Of a DNA stretch of 13,582 nucleotides, positions 12,871 to 13,582 are shown piece after piece. Below the pieces are notes generated by a model. The model was not told the origin of the DNA and searched no databases. It was given only the letters and a program-made list of their open reading frames with translations. Position numbers and translations under genes: made by a program. This stretch comes from Candidatus Omnitrophota bacterium (GTDB lineage Bacteria > Omnitrophota > Gorgyraeia > 2-01-FULL-45-10). The stretch is taken from contig JAPLMG010000091.1 in the NCBI GenBank assembly GCA_026387165.1, forward strand, positions 1 through 13,582, given 5' to 3'. Position 1 is the first letter of the stretch, and every line of letters begins with the position of its first letter.

Positions 12871-13582
12871 CTATTTCTGGTTTAAAGACATTAAAAATTC
12901 GGCGTTCGTCTTTGTCTTTGACAGCTTCTCTATCAATAACTGCATCGCCTCATCCGAATTCAGCTCATTCAATACCTTTCTCATGAGCCATATCTTCTTA
13001 AGTTCGTCATCGTGGATGAGAAGCTCTTCCCTTCTCGTATTCGACCTCTTTATGTCGATAGCGGGATATATCCTCTTCTGGAAGAGATTTCTGTCGAGCT
13101 GTATCTCCATATTGCCCGTGCCCTTAAACTCTTCGAAGATGACTTCGTCCATCCTGGAACCGGTATCGACTAATGCCGTGGCGACTATGGTAAGGCTTCC
13201 ACCCTCCTCGATCTTCCTCGCCGCGCCGAAGAACCTCTTCGGTTTCTGTAAAGCGTTCGAGTCAACGCCGCCCGAGAGTATCTTGCCTGAGTGCGGAACA
13301 CATGTATTATACGCCCTGGCAAGGCGCGTAATGGAATCGAGCAGTATCACGACATCTTTGCCGCACTCGACCAAGCGCTTCGCCTTCTCCAGCACTATCT
13401 CCGCCACCTGAATATGCCTCTCCGCAGGCTCATCGAAAGTCGAGCTGATGACTTCGCCCTTAACGAGCCTCTGCATATCGGTAACTTCTTCCGGACGCTC
13501 ATCTATAAGCAGGACTATCAGTACCACTTCCGGATAGTTCGTCGTCAGCGCATTAGCGAACTTCTGTAAAAGCACAGTCTTA
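12871..13582 (-). CDS. rho: Transcription termination factor Rho, C-terminal part (5' end outside window)
   Basis: Rho is a hexameric RNA-dependent ATPase that terminates transcription. The visible 237 residues begin at the window edge with KTVLLQKFAN, the end of the Walker A loop, so the N-terminal RNA-binding domain and the first part of the ATPase lie beyond the edge. Present are LIDERPEEVTDMQR, the Walker B strand VVILLDSITRLARAYN, the Q-loop region SGGVDSNALQKPKRFFGAAR, and the R-loop region with EEGGSLTIVATALVDTGSRM and DEVIFEEFKGTGNMEIQLDR. RRIYPAIDI-like KRIYPAIDIKRSNTRREELL closes the domain. The frame is intact to TAG at 12871. rpmE follows after an 80-base gap. Confidence 0.97.
   Translation of the reverse strand, partial: KTVLLQKFANALTTNYPEVVLIVLLIDERPEEVTDMQRLVKGEVISSTFDEPAERHIQVAEIVLEKAKRLVECGKDVVILLDSITRLARAYNTCVPHSGKILSGGVDSNALQKPKRFFGAARKIEEGGSLTIVATALVDTGSRMDEVIFEEFKGTGNMEIQLDRNLFQKRIYPAIDIKRSNTRREELLIHDDELKKIWLMRKVLNELNSDEAMQLLIEKLSKTKTNAEFLMSLNQK

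Overview
The window looks like a chromosomal contig from an uncultured bacterium, most likely a member of Candidatus Omnitrophota (PVC group). This placement is an inference. It rests on a single open frame of at least 2,383 codons encoding an exported multidomain protein whose predicted mature end begins Leu-Ala-Pro-Lys, a style I associate with that phylum, and on short interspersed repeats scattered through housekeeping genes. No 16S or other decisive marker is present. Every gene I accept is on the minus strand, so transcription runs from high to low coordinates.

From the right edge leftwards: rho (its start lies outside the window), rpmE, prfA, a shortened prmC, murA, rpsP with a damaged 5' end, a broken trmD, rplS and rnhB. 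This is an information-processing cluster: transcription termination, ribosomal proteins L31, S16 and L19, peptide release and release-factor methylation, tRNA m1G37 methylation, removal of RNA from DNA, plus the first committed step of peptidoglycan synthesis. The genes are tightly packed: rpmE and prfA abut, rplS and rnhB overlap, prmC and murA overlap.

Repeat DNA occupies most of the gaps in this cluster and enters several genes. There are tandem arrays with unit lengths 7, 8, 9, 10, 10 and 51 bp, each with about four units, and at least three palindromic or inverted elements. An 8-bp array sits exactly where trmD loses about 50 codons and changes frame. A 7-bp array and a palindromic element lie in frame inside prmC. 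Another palindromic element forms the C-terminus of prmC and supplies the apparent start codon of murA. A 9-bp array lies over the start of rpsP.

The left half, from 7151 to the left edge, is one gene. I read its frame line by line and found no stop codon. The protein has an N-terminal signal peptide, a helical HE-containing module, a GT-B (glycogen/starch synthase-like) glycosyltransferase domain with recognisable active-site residues, a first HExxH domain, a long unassigned region, an internal twin-arginine signal-like segment, a second HExxH domain, a low-complexity linker, and the beginning of an adenosine-deaminase-like domain that runs off the window. How these activities work together outside the cytoplasm is unknown. 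This giant protein and the four-unit repeats in core genes are the two points most worth following up.
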